The notes: generated by a model from the letters alone, not told the origin. A stretch of 12,423 bases of DNA from Flavobacteriales bacterium (GCA_028825055.1 JAPKAW010000037.1:1-12423); one strand, 5' to 3'; positions 1-7,037 are shown, numbered from the stretch's first letter. Made by a program: numbers and translations.

Positions 1-1
1 C

Positions 2-1384
2 CTCGGGAGTTCGGAGGCGGTGATCGCTGAAATGGAATTGATGGCACGCGCTGCGGTGGGGGACGACTTGAAACAAATCATTTCCAACATCGGTGTGTTT
101 TATGATCTGCCCGCGGCTTACACGCCCAATAGCGGAACCCAAGACGCCTTCATAGGATTACAATTGCATGAAAATGCCCGTCGCGCGACCGATGAGGTTG
201 CTCGGGAATTGAGGTTGCTTTTCCGGGATGCTTTCCCTGGCGTCGAAATGAGCTTTTACTCGGGAGGCCTGATGACAGCCGCTTTGAATGAAGGCAAGCC
301 GGCACCAATTGACGTGCGCATTAAAGGCAACAAGTTGGAGGTGCTGGAAGCATTGGCCCGCCAAGTTCGCGATACCTTGCGTTTGGTAGAAGGCATTCAA
401 GACGCGCGCGTCTTGCAGCGCTTGGACCAGCCGACCAAGGAGGTGGATATTGACCGAGAGCGCGCCGCGCGCATGGGAGTGGACCCCGTCGACGCCATCC
501 AGAACATGGTCGCGGCATTCAGTTCCACAGCCACTTTTGATAAATCCTTTTGGATTGACGAGGGCAATGGCAACCATTATTACGTTGGTGTTACCTATCC
601 GGAGTACGCCATCGATTCGGAAGATGTGCTCGGCCATGTGTTGGTCCAAGGCGCCGAAGGAGGTAAGCCCATTCCGTTCCGGACTTTCTCCAAGGTGAGC
701 AACCGCAGCTCAGCGGTGGAAATCAACCACCACGATTTATCGCGTGTTTTCAATGTCTATGCCAACGTCGATGGCCGGGACATCGGGCGCACCTCGCTGG
801 AGATTGAGCGTCGCTTAGAGGGCATCCAAGCCAACTTGCCTCGAGGGTACTCCATGGACTTTGACGGGGAGGTGGCGGTGATGCGCAGCTCGTTTTCCAA
901 TTTGGGATTGGGACTGGTTCTCGCCCTGCTCTTTGCCTATTTGATTGTGGTTCCACTCTTCCGGTCCTTCAAACAACCCATCGCGATGTTGGTGGCCTTT
1001 CCGCCGGCACTCTCCGGAATGATCGCACTCCTGTGGATTACGGGAACCCCTTTGAGTATCCAAGCTCTGATGGGGGCGATCATGGTCGTCGGGATTACCG
1101 TTTCCTACGGCAACTTGATGGTGGACCGGATCAATTCCTTGCGCCGCGATGGCATGGGATTGGAAGAGGCCATCGTCTCCGGCTCCCAACAGCGTCTCCG
1201 TCCCATCTTGATGACGGCGATCACCACCGTGTTGGGATTGATGCCGACCGCATGGGGGTTGGGAGGGTCTCAAATCAACCAGCCATTGGCGCTCGCCGTC
1301 ATCGGCGGCACCATCATGGCCGCGTGGCTCACCTTGTATGTTGTTCCTGCCGGTTACCGGCTCTTTAACGCTTCAGAATCATGA
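2..1384 (+). CDS. RND-family efflux pump inner-membrane subunit, C-terminal part (5' truncated by window)
   Basis: This is the C-terminal ~460 residues of an RND (AcrB-type) proton-driven efflux pump, against ~1000-1050 residues for the family. The frame is open to the window edge, so the true start lies upstream and the GTG at 20 is internal. Numbering residues from that GTG, 1-285 are the second large periplasmic loop (porter subdomains and funnel). Five membrane segments follow at roughly 293-314, 320-341, 346-368, 394-412 and 423-446, corresponding to TM8-TM12. RLRPILMT (392-399) carries the equivalents of AcrB R971 and T978 in the proton pathway. The TM10 segment reads GITVSYGNLMVD, so the AcrB K940 position appears to be Ser. 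The gene ends in an ATGA overlap with the adaptor gene, so the two are translationally coupled. The substrate cannot be told from this fragment. Family assignment is firm. Confidence 0.93.
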   Translation, partial: LGSSEAVIAEMELMARAAVGDDLKQIISNIGVFYDLPAAYTPNSGTQDAFIGLQLHENARRATDEVARELRLLFRDAFPGVEMSFYSGGLMTAALNEGKPAPIDVRIKGNKLEVLEALARQVRDTLRLVEGIQDARVLQRLDQPTKEVDIDRERAARMGVDPVDAIQNMVAAFSSTATFDKSFWIDEGNGNHYYVGVTYPEYAIDSEDVLGHVLVQGAEGGKPIPFRTFSKVSNRSSAVEINHHDLSRVFNVYANVDGRDIGRTSLEIERRLEGIQANLPRGYSMDFDGEVAVMRSSFSNLGLGLVLALLFAYLIVVPLFRSFKQPIAMLVAFPPALSGMIALLWITGTPLSIQALMGAIMVVGITVSYGNLMVDRINSLRRDGMGLEEAIVSGSQQRLRPILMTAITTVLGLMPTAWGLGGSQINQPLALAVIGGTIMAAWLTLYVVPAGYRLFNASES

Positions 1385-2457
1385 GTGTATTCAATTTTCG
1401 CAACACGTGTCCACTTGCAGCCATTGGTTTGCTGGCATTCGGTTGTTCCGACGCGCCGGTACCAGCATCCACGAGTGCGGCCCAAGCAGCGATGCAAGTG
1501 GTTGAGGTGGTAACACCTGTACCTGCCAACTTTGAAAAAACGCTTACGGTCGTAGGCATTGTGGAACCGCTTCAATCCGTTGAGGTCATGCCACTCGAAT
1601 CGGGCTTCATCGCAGATTTCTTGGTAGACGAAGGAGACGCTGTCCAGAAAGGAGATGTGTTGGTGCGATTGGAAAATCCCATTCTCAATCGGGAGAAACA
1701 AGCGCTCGAAGTAGAGGCTGATGTCGCCAACAAAGCATTGCAGCGATTGACTCAAGCGATGAAAGGAGCAGCAGGGTTAATCCCAGCCGTCGATCTGGAA
1801 CAAGCGGAGGCCACTTTTGCTCGGACCTCGGCTGCGTTGTCAGTAGTTAATGACCGCTTGGCTTTCTTGAACGTCACCGCTCCTTTCGACGGCGTAATTG
1901 CCGCGCGCTACCTACATCCCGGAGCGGTGGTTGAAAACGGCCAATTGTCAGCCGATCAAATGCCGCTGCTCTCACTCGTACAATGTAAATCCTTGCGCAT
2001 CCGTCTTCCTTTTCCGGAACGGGACGCCTCCTTTCTCAACCGAGGCGATTCGGTGACGCTCTATTTCCCCGATTTAGAACGAACGGTTTCCACTCGGATT
2101 GGACGTTTGGCCAGCGAGATCAACAACATGGAACACACCCTTGATGCCTTGGTCGATTGGAATCAAACGACTTGCGATCTGCGCCCCGGGATGTATGTGG
2201 AAGGGTCGGTCTTTGGCAATAGCCAGGCCGATGTGTTGTCCGTACCGACAGCGGTACGCTTTGAACGCGATGGATTGTCGCTCGCATATATTGTGGTAGA
2301 TGGTATCGTCAAGGAGATTGCCTTGAAGGTCATTGCGGAAGACAAAACCCGATTGGCAATCCAAGGAGCGGGAATAGACGCCACCACCCAATTCATAACG
2401 GCGGGTCGTGGTTTGGTCAGTGTCGGAGATCGCACTCAAGTCAAGCGCGCATCATGA
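1381..2457 (+). CDS. RND efflux periplasmic adaptor (membrane fusion protein), lipoprotein
   Basis: This 358-residue HlyD/AcrA-type adaptor would bridge the inner-membrane pump and the outer membrane channel. The N-terminus is a lipoprotein-type signal ending AFGC, with Cys22 as the likely acylated residue; the box is imperfect (Ala at -3, Phe at -2). A first half-lipoyl segment lies at ~64-98 (SVEVMPLESGFI, then DEGDAVQKGDVLVRLENP). A short helical hairpin covers ~100-160, and the second half-lipoyl segment is LNVTAPFDGVIAARYLHPGAVV at ~163-185. A beta-barrel and a membrane-proximal domain follow to the end. The ATG sits in an ATGA overlap with the pump gene upstream, and the gene ends in another ATGA overlap with the channel gene. 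Lipid anchoring is inferred; the adaptor family call is secure. Confidence 0.92.
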   Translation: MSVFNFRNTCPLAAIGLLAFGCSDAPVPASTSAAQAAMQVVEVVTPVPANFEKTLTVVGIVEPLQSVEVMPLESGFIADFLVDEGDAVQKGDVLVRLENPILNREKQALEVEADVANKALQRLTQAMKGAAGLIPAVDLEQAEATFARTSAALSVVNDRLAFLNVTAPFDGVIAARYLHPGAVVENGQLSADQMPLLSLVQCKSLRIRLPFPERDASFLNRGDSVTLYFPDLERTVSTRIGRLASEINNMEHTLDALVDWNQTTCDLRPGMYVEGSVFGNSQADVLSVPTAVRFERDGLSLAYIVVDGIVKEIALKVIAEDKTRLAIQGAGIDATTQFITAGRGLVSVGDRTQVKRAS

Positions 2458-3743
2458 GTCGATTTCATTGCTCAGTCGGGATGGTTTTGATGGTGTTTGT
2501 CGCGATCGAGCTGCGAGCCCAAGCGTTTGGGATGACGGAGGATGTCCTTACGGCTCAGGCGCTCATCGAGCTTGCTTTAAAGGCTCCGGCTCATGAAATG
2601 CGCAACCAAGCGCGCTTATTGGAGGCCCAAAGCAGCTTGGAGTCAGCCCGACGTTGGTGGATTCCATCGGCCGTCATTGGTGCCCAGTCCTTTTCGCGGC
2701 AAGGCAGCTCCATGAATGTCGCCGGCGAGATCTTACCGGACATTGTGGCGCGTAACAGCCAGTGGATGGGAGAATTGCGGATTGGCGGCGATGTCGCCCA
2801 ATTTTGGACGGCTCAAGAGTCAGCGGGTTTCCATCAAGCAGCCGTCACATGGGAGGTTGTTACCGAACGCGACGAACGGATCTTGGCGTGCATGGCGGCG
2901 TATGTGGCTGCAATCGCCTCCGCTCAGGACGAGCAGTTACACGCAGCTTCAGTGGAGGCTTGGAAACAATATGAACAGGAGTTAAATTGGTTGGTGGAGT
3001 CGGGATTGCGGCCGCGATCTGAGGCGCTTTCAGCAGCATCCGAGCGGCTTCATTTGGAGAGTCAAGTGCTCCAATTGCGCGCGACACGCGAAGCAGTGCT
3101 GACAGAACTTTGGTCGGTATTAGGAGTTCAGGAAACGATGCCATTGAGTGAGGAATGGCCCGTATGGACTGCCCTTTTCAGCAAGGACGCGACATCTGTT
3201 TGGCCTGAACAATCTGCCCTAGTAGCCCGGAGAGATCAGGCGGAGTCCGCACAAAAAGGGCTGACCCGTGAGATTTGGCTGCCCGAGCTTCGATTCAGTC
3301 CGATGTTGAATGGCTTCGGCGCAGATTTCTCCTCCTTGGCCCCCACCACCCAATGGGTCGGTGCCTTGATGTGGAGCATTCCATTGGGTCGATTGCTTCC
3401 CGGAGGAGACAAAGGTCAAGCCGCTGCGCAGGTTGCTTATAGGCAGGCCGACGCCTTGGCTTGGGACCAAGAGCATACGGCACAACTGAGCGGTCTGGAG
3501 AAAAGAGTCAATTTACTGAAACAAGCCTTGATTCAGCAAATTGAAGCAGCGAGTCAGGCAGACAAGGCTCGAGCTCAATCATTGAATCGAGAAAGCCAAG
3601 GCTTGGTGACGCCGTTTGAACGCATTCAACTCGAACGTCAACATTTGCGCGCCCGCTCCAGTGTGTATTCCCTTCAAAGCGATTTGCTTCTATTGGAGAT
3701 GATGTTGGCGTTGGAATCGGGAGCCCAATGGGCTCAGGGTTGA
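2454..3743 (+). CDS. TolC-like outer membrane efflux channel protein
   Basis: This 429-residue outer membrane factor is the exit duct of the tripartite pump. A hydrophobic signal peptide spans about 1-23 (VGMVLMVFVAIELRAQA). The rest is long, Ala/Gln/Leu/Glu-rich and helical, with two similar halves, as expected for TolC-type proteins whose helices form the periplasmic tunnel. Examples are EVVTERDERILACMAAYVAA near 140-160 and the helix-rich stretch around residues 345-400. The length is at the short end of the family (~420-490). Its ATG overlaps the adaptor stop codon, making it the last gene of the three-gene operon. It ends one base before the stop codon of the convergent cyclophilin gene. 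The family is recognised by overall pattern and context rather than by a short diagnostic motif. Confidence 0.88.
   Translation: MSRFHCSVGMVLMVFVAIELRAQAFGMTEDVLTAQALIELALKAPAHEMRNQARLLEAQSSLESARRWWIPSAVIGAQSFSRQGSSMNVAGEILPDIVARNSQWMGELRIGGDVAQFWTAQESAGFHQAAVTWEVVTERDERILACMAAYVAAIASAQDEQLHAASVEAWKQYEQELNWLVESGLRPRSEALSAASERLHLESQVLQLRATREAVLTELWSVLGVQETMPLSEEWPVWTALFSKDATSVWPEQSALVARRDQAESAQKGLTREIWLPELRFSPMLNGFGADFSSLAPTTQWVGALMWSIPLGRLLPGGDKGQAAAQVAYRQADALAWDQEHTAQLSGLEKRVNLLKQALIQQIEAASQADKARAQSLNRESQGLVTPFERIQLERQHLRARSSVYSLQSDLLLLEMMLALESGAQWAQG
3721..3735. other. Perfect 6-bp stem hairpin inside the 3' end of the channel gene
   Basis: GAGCCC, a 3-base loop (AAT) and GGGCTC form a perfect inverted repeat ending 5 bases before the channel stop codon. 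No T-rich tract follows on either strand, so it is not a canonical Rho-independent terminator. Because the convergent genes are only one base apart, this coding-region hairpin is the only candidate I see for slowing or ending transcription there. It could also be chance. Confidence 0.35.
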
Positions 3744-3744
3744 T

Positions 3745-4176
3745 TCAGTCTTCAATGATCTCGACCGAGAACGTATCGCCTTGTCCGATTTGAGTGACGA
3801 GATCTAAGCCTTCCGTCACCTTGCCAAAACACGTGTGTTGGCGATCCAGGTGTGAAGTGGTTTCTCGGCTGTGAACCAAAAAGAACTGAGACCCTCCGGT
3901 GTTGCGACCGGCATGCGCCATCGACAAAACACCTTTGTCGTGGAACTGATTCTCACCGTCCAATTCGCAGTCAATGTTATAACCAGGTCCTCCGCTTCCG
4001 ATGCCCTGGGGGCAACCTCCTTGGGCGACAAAACCAGGGATGACCCGATGAAACTTCAAGCCGTTGTAAAAGCCTTCTTTAGCGAGTTTGACAAAATTGG
4101 CCACCGTGTTAGGAGCGTCTTTTGCAAATAATTCCACCTTCAAGGCACCTTGGTCTGTAATAATCGTTGCGTGCAT
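3745..4176 (-). CDS. Cyclophilin-type peptidyl-prolyl cis-trans isomerase
   Basis: This enzyme interconverts cis and trans X-Pro bonds to assist protein folding. From the chosen start (MHATIITDQG) it is 143 residues, a minimal single-domain cyclophilin. Visible hallmarks are FHRVIPGFVAQGG (catalytic Arg plus Phe and Gln), GSGGPGY, MAHAGRNTGGSQFF and LDRQHTCFGKV, where His occupies the position of the human cyclophilin Trp, as is usual in bacteria. The frame stays open upstream to 4335, giving a possible 53-residue extension. I reject it because that stretch has no cyclophilin homology, would overlap the start of the divergent gene, and contains a consensus -7 promoter element (4224-4231) whose transcript would begin downstream of the longer start. 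No signal peptide is seen from the chosen start, so it is probably cytoplasmic. The family is certain; the start is likely. Confidence 0.92.
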   Translation of the reverse strand: MHATIITDQGALKVELFAKDAPNTVANFVKLAKEGFYNGLKFHRVIPGFVAQGGCPQGIGSGGPGYNIDCELDGENQFHDKGVLSMAHAGRNTGGSQFFLVHSRETTSHLDRQHTCFGKVTEGLDLVTQIGQGDTFSVEIIED

Positions 4177-4223
4177 GCGTTGTATGTATTGATGCGATTC
4201 GTCTTCAAGCGTCTGAAGCGCCG

Positions 4224-4231
4224 CAAAGCTA
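4224..4231 (-). promoter_or_regulatory. Candidate -7 promoter element for the cyclophilin gene
   Basis: Read on the minus strand this is TAGCTTTG, an exact match to the Bacteroidota -7 consensus TAnnTTTG. It lies 47 bases upstream of the chosen cyclophilin ATG, giving a leader of about 40 bases. I see no clear TTG/TTTG -33 element at the right spacing, so the call rests on one half-site. Confidence 0.45.
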
Positions 4232-4305
4232 CCACGAAATGAATGCGATTTGCTGAGAGAAGCGTATGGCGATTGAATGGCGACCCTTCTTTCGGCATAA
4301 AAAGC

Positions 4306-4313
4306 TAATTTTG
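4306..4313 (+). promoter_or_regulatory. Candidate -7 promoter element for the secreted-protein gene
   Basis: TAATTTTG is an exact match to TAnnTTTG, placed 20 bases before the ATG at 4334, which would give a short leader of about 14 bases. No good -33 element is visible at 17-23 bases upstream. The site lies in the 157-base region between the divergent cyclophilin and this gene, where a promoter is expected. Confidence 0.45.
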
Positions 4314-4333
4314 AAAAATAAAACCAGCAAATC

Positions 4334-5002
4334 ATGAGGCTCTCCTTTCTATATCTAACTGTTGTATTTGGTTTGAGTGTATTGCAGCCTTTTCAAGCTC
4401 TAAGTCAAACGAATTTTTTCGAAGATCCTCGATTCCCCAGTGTGGCAAAAACGCATGATGTGATTGCCATTTTACCATTTGATGCTAGAGTAACCTTGAG
4501 ACCAAGACAGATGAGAGATGTAACTCCTGAACAGCTCGACCGGATGGAGAAAGCAGAAGGAGACGGAATTCAGGGGGCTATGCATTCGTGGTTTCTAAAG
4601 CGCAAAAAAAGAGGGAGTTTGAGAATTGATGTTCAATCCCCGAATGTGACAAACGCCAAGTTGCTCAAAAATGGTGTGACACCGGAATTGATGGCGGCTT
4701 ACGAACCTAAGGAGTTGTGCGAAATTTTGGGAGTCGACGCTGTCATTATGGGTACTTTTGATACAAATAAACCCATGTCACAAGGAGCTGCAATTGCTTT
4801 AGGGGTGTTGTTTGGGATATCTGGTTCGACGGAAAAGGCGATAATAAACTTGAATGTTTATGATGGTGAGACAGGGGATTTGATGTGCAGTTACATGAAA
4901 AACATCAATGGCGGAATGGGCAGTACTTCCGAAGATCTTGTGAATGTGCTGATGCGCAAGGCTTCGCGGAGAATTGCGTACACGAAGAATATAACGAATT
5001 AG
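4334..5002 (+). CDS. Secreted protein of unknown function, possible CsgG/LpoB-like fold
   Basis: This 222-residue protein begins with a clear signal peptide (about residues 1-25, hydrophobic core FLYLTVVFGLSVLQ, likely cleaved after ALSQ) and has no lipobox Cys, so it should be periplasmic or exported. I do not recognise a named family with certainty. The order of elements recalls the alpha/beta fold of CsgG and LpoB-type envelope proteins: a strand DVIAILPFDA (~42-51), a helix-strand LCEILGVDAVIMGTF (~128-142), and INLNVYDGETGDLMCSYMKN (~171-190) followed by a C-terminal amphipathic helix. A small hydrophobic, Gly-rich stretch (AAIALGVLFGISG, ~152-164) interrupts it. The fold suggestion is inference only. 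The gene is visibly more AT-rich than the efflux operon. It precedes the GNAT gene by 30 bases and is probably cotranscribed with it. Confidence 0.8.
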   Translation: MRLSFLYLTVVFGLSVLQPFQALSQTNFFEDPRFPSVAKTHDVIAILPFDARVTLRPRQMRDVTPEQLDRMEKAEGDGIQGAMHSWFLKRKKRGSLRIDVQSPNVTNAKLLKNGVTPELMAAYEPKELCEILGVDAVIMGTFDTNKPMSQGAAIALGVLFGISGSTEKAIINLNVYDGETGDLMCSYMKNINGGMGSTSEDLVNVLMRKASRRIAYTKNITN

Positions 5003-5032
5003 ACAAGTGTGGTTGAGGAATTATGATGATCT

Positions 5033-5500
5033 ATGCTAGAGTTTGAATCGTACAGCGACAAATGGGGCCAGAAATTCTATAGCCTTAATAATGTGTGGTT
5101 GAGGAAGTTGTTTTTGATTGAACCGTATGATGAATATGTTTTAGAGAATCCTCGTGAGGCCATTTTGGACAAAGGGGGGAGCATATTCTTTGGTGTCTAC
5201 GAAGGTCAGGCGGTGGCCACATTTGCATTAGTCCCCACCTCCAAAGGCTCTGTTGAACTCAATAAAATGGCGGTTCAAGAAGATTTGCGTGGAAGGGGGT
5301 TTGGAAATACTATGATGTCTTTCGTCTTGGAGCAGTGCCGGAAGGATGGCGTGGACTCGATTGAGTTGTACTCAAACAGGAAGCTGGTCAACGCGCTGCA
5401 TTTGTACCGAAAGTTTGGTTTCAAGGAAACGCCGATTCCATCCGATAATCCTTACGAACGTGCAGATATCCGAATGGTTTTAAAGCTTTCAGGAAGATGA
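5033..5500 (+). CDS. GNAT-family N-acetyltransferase
   Basis: This 155-residue single-domain GCN5-related acetyltransferase would transfer an acetyl group from acetyl-CoA to an amine; the substrate cannot be read from the sequence. The acetyl-CoA-binding motif A is clear: VELNKMAVQEDLRGRGFGNTMM (~74-95), with the pyrophosphate-binding loop RGRGFG. The C-terminal motif LYSNRKLVNALHLYRKFGF (~112-130) is the usual GNAT signature around the last helix and strand. The C-terminus NPYERADIRMVLKL resembles many Bacteroidota members. An in-frame stop lies just upstream at 5027, fixing the ATG at 5033; GAGGA at 5015-5019 is rather far for a ribosome site. It likely shares a transcript with the secreted-protein gene and ends before the terminator at 5551-5578. 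Confidence 0.9.
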   Translation: MLEFESYSDKWGQKFYSLNNVWLRKLFLIEPYDEYVLENPREAILDKGGSIFFGVYEGQAVATFALVPTSKGSVELNKMAVQEDLRGRGFGNTMMSFVLEQCRKDGVDSIELYSNRKLVNALHLYRKFGFKETPIPSDNPYERADIRMVLKLSGR

Positions 5501-5550
5501 GACCGACTATTTCTTCAACAAAAAGATGCGTGCGTTATTAAAACGAATAA

Positions 5551-5578
5551 AAAAAGCCTCCCGTTTGGGAGGCTTTTT
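5551..5578. terminator. Bidirectional Rho-independent terminator
   Basis: A perfect 7-bp stem, GCCTCCC (5556-5562) and GGGAGGC (5567-5573), has a GTTT loop, an A-run on the left and TTTTT on the right. Each strand therefore reads as a hairpin followed by a U-tract. It ends the GNAT transcript on the plus strand and the tRNA-Gly transcript on the minus strand. Confidence 0.93.
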
Positions 5579-5583
5579 AATTG

Positions 5584-5655
5584 AGCGAGAAACGAGATTC
5601 GAACTCGCGACCCCAACCTTGGCAAGGTTGTGCTCTACCACTGAGCTATTCTCGC
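5584..5655 (-). tRNA. tRNA-Gly (anticodon GCC)
   Basis: Read on the minus strand, the 72 bases fold as a complete cloverleaf. Acceptor arms are GCGAGAA and TTCTCGC, the D-arm is GCTC-AGTGGTA-GAGC, and the anticodon arm is CAACC-TTGCCAA-GGTTG with anticodon GCC. The variable loop is GGGTC, and the T-arm is GCGAG-TTCGAAT-CTCGT with one G-U pair. The discriminator is U, as expected for bacterial glycine tRNA. The 3' CCA is not encoded (CAA follows the discriminator), so it must be added enzymatically. It decodes GGC and GGU. Confidence 0.97.
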
Positions 5656-5686
5656 ATTATGCGGTTTGCTTTCAAACCGAGGACGG

Positions 5687-5717
5687 CAAATTTACGGAAG
5701 TGTAACGCAGGAGCAAA
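5687..5717 (-). promoter_or_regulatory. Bacteroidota sigma-A promoter of tRNA-Gly
   Basis: On the minus strand, TTTG (5714-5717), exactly 19 bases, then TAAATTTG (5687-5694) match the Bacteroidota consensus TTTG-N(17-23)-TAnnTTTG with no mismatch. The predicted transcription start near 5680 leaves a ~25-base leader before the mature tRNA. This is the best promoter in the window and supports the phylum assignment. Confidence 0.82.
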
Positions 5718-5783
5718 GCATGTGCCTAAAAAAAAGTTAGGAGACACGTGAGTTAGCCAATTGACTCGAGCGAAATTCGTGTC

Positions 5784-6374
5784 ATGAATTATTTGGCGCA
5801 TTTGGTGATTGGTGGTCCTGATCCCGATTTGATGGTGGGCAATTTCATGGGTGACTCCATAAAAGGCAGTGCCTACAGCGTGCTTCCAAAGAGCGTTGCA
5901 GCGGGGGTCTTGCTGCATCGGTGGATTGATTCTGAGGCAGATGCGCATCCGTTGTCCCAAGCTTCACGCGCTGATTTAAGACCCGTTTTGGGGAGGATGT
6001 CCGGTGTTGGTCTGGATTTACTGCATGATTATTTCCTTGCACGGAATTTCAACAGGATTCTTCCTCAATGGCAGCTGGAATCTTTTGTGGACCACGTGGA
6101 GTCAATTTTAGCTAAGAGAAAAAATGAAATGCCTGATCGAACCCAACGATTTTTCAATGCCATGACAGAACACCGCTGGTTGAAAGAGTATGGAAATAGA
6201 GAGAAAATGCTTCAAGTCTGTACATCGATGGATACTCGAATCGCTTGGTATTCCAATTTGAACGAGCTATTTGAAGCCGTTGATCGTGTCGGAGAACCCG
6301 CGTTGGAAGAGCGGTTTTTAGAATTGATTTCTGATCTGATGAACCGCAGGGCAGAGAAATGGCCATCTTGGTGA
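5784..6374 (+). CDS. acpH: Acyl carrier protein phosphodiesterase (AcpH/DUF479 family)
   Basis: The family hydrolyses the 4'-phosphopantetheine arm off holo-acyl carrier protein, giving apo-ACP in the cytoplasm. At 196 residues it matches E. coli AcpH (~193). Diagnostic features are the N-terminal MNYLAHL, GNFMGDSIKG (~19-28, matching the GN..AD..RG region of AcpH), LLHRWIDSEADAHP (~43-56, HR.ID..TD region) and DLLHDYFLARNF (~78-89, matching DxxxDHFLxR). The conserved His and Asp residues form the HD-like metal site. No Shine-Dalgarno is seen before the ATG, as usual in this phylum. It is divergent from tRNA-Gly and followed 42 bases later by the DUF4290 gene. Family membership is clear; ACP as the in vivo substrate is by homology. 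Confidence 0.88.
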   Translation: MNYLAHLVIGGPDPDLMVGNFMGDSIKGSAYSVLPKSVAAGVLLHRWIDSEADAHPLSQASRADLRPVLGRMSGVGLDLLHDYFLARNFNRILPQWQLESFVDHVESILAKRKNEMPDRTQRFFNAMTEHRWLKEYGNREKMLQVCTSMDTRIAWYSNLNELFEAVDRVGEPALEERFLELISDLMNRRAEKWPSW

Positions 6375-6416
6375 AGGCGTGGTGCATTTGGCGTGCGATA
6401 TCCGTAACTTCGGACC

Positions 6417-7037
6417 ATGGTTGATATGACGTATAACAGCACCCGCGATGACCTGTCCATACCGGAGTATGGAAGAACCATTCATCAGATGGTCAGCCAT
6501 CTAAAGTCGCTGGCTGATCGAGAAGAACGCAATCATTGCGCAACTGCTATTGTGAGTATCATGGGGTCTATTGTTGCCCAGGAGGGAGACAAAGATGATT
6601 CTGAGAAAAAACTTTGGGGTCAGCTCTTTTTTATGGCGGATTACGATTTGGATGTAGACTGTCCGTTTGAGACTCCAACAAGGGAATCTCGGGAAGAAAC
6701 GCCGGGACGTTTGACATATCCTGGAGCAACTTCGCGTTTGGGCCACTACGGGGCCATGACCCGAGAGTTGATTGAAAAAGCAAAAGCATACGAAGAAGGA
6801 GAGGAGAAGGCCGCGTTGATTTTGACAATTGCCAACCTCATGAAGCGTCATTTTTTAACGTGGAATCGTAGCACGGTTGAAAATGCCTTGATCCGCGAGC
6901 AACTCAAAGAGATGAGTGAAGGACAGCTTATTCTGCCCGAGGAGACTGAATTGGTGAGTTCCGCTGAAATCCTGAAGAGCAAGCGCAAGACGAGTGACGC
7001 TCTGGATCGTTGGAAAGGAAAGAAAAAGAAGCGCTAA
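6417..7037 (+). CDS. DUF4290-family protein, function unknown
   Basis: This 206-residue cytoplasmic protein belongs to DUF4290, a family found essentially only in Bacteroidota and without assigned function. I recognise its N-terminus: YNSTRDDLSIPEYGRTIHQMVSHL, then DREERNHCATAIVSIMG, KLWGQLFFMADYDLDVDCPF and, later, IANLMKRHFLTWNR. The protein is largely helical and ends in a basic tail (KGKKKKR) that could contact nucleic acid or ribosomes, though that is speculation. The start may be the ATG at 6417 or the one at 6426 (MTYNS...), which aligns better with the short N-termini I recall for the family. It precedes murA, separated by a probable terminator and a 181-base gap. Confidence 0.87.
   Translation: MVDMTYNSTRDDLSIPEYGRTIHQMVSHLKSLADREERNHCATAIVSIMGSIVAQEGDKDDSEKKLWGQLFFMADYDLDVDCPFETPTRESREETPGRLTYPGATSRLGHYGAMTRELIEKAKAYEEGEEKAALILTIANLMKRHFLTWNRSTVENALIREQLKEMSEGQLILPEETELVSSAEILKSKRKTSDALDRWKGKKKKR

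Noticed and set aside
815..1273. Long minus-strand open frame opposite the RND pump gene (also one at 158-649)
   Set aside because: Both lie entirely opposite strongly conserved RND pump sequence; their composition (His, Gln, Arg-rich) is typical of antisense shadows.
5007..5106. A 14-base direct repeat (GTGTGGTTGAGGAA) at 5007-5020 and 5093-5106, possible attachment or duplication site
   Set aside because: By a rough estimate a 14-base match somewhere in a 12-kb window is expected about once in four windows, one copy lies inside the GNAT coding region, and no mobile element genes are nearby.
5725..5741. Inverted repeat CCTAA/TTAGG with an A-rich loop, possible terminator or operator
   Set aside because: Only five pairs, no gene ends there on the minus strand, and no T-tract follows on the plus strand.
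6408..6416. TAACTTCG-like -7 box near 6391-6400 as a promoter for the DUF4290 gene
   Set aside because: One mismatch in the box, the nearest TTTG is only about 14 bases upstream, and the implied start would fall on the ATG; cotranscription with acpH is simpler.
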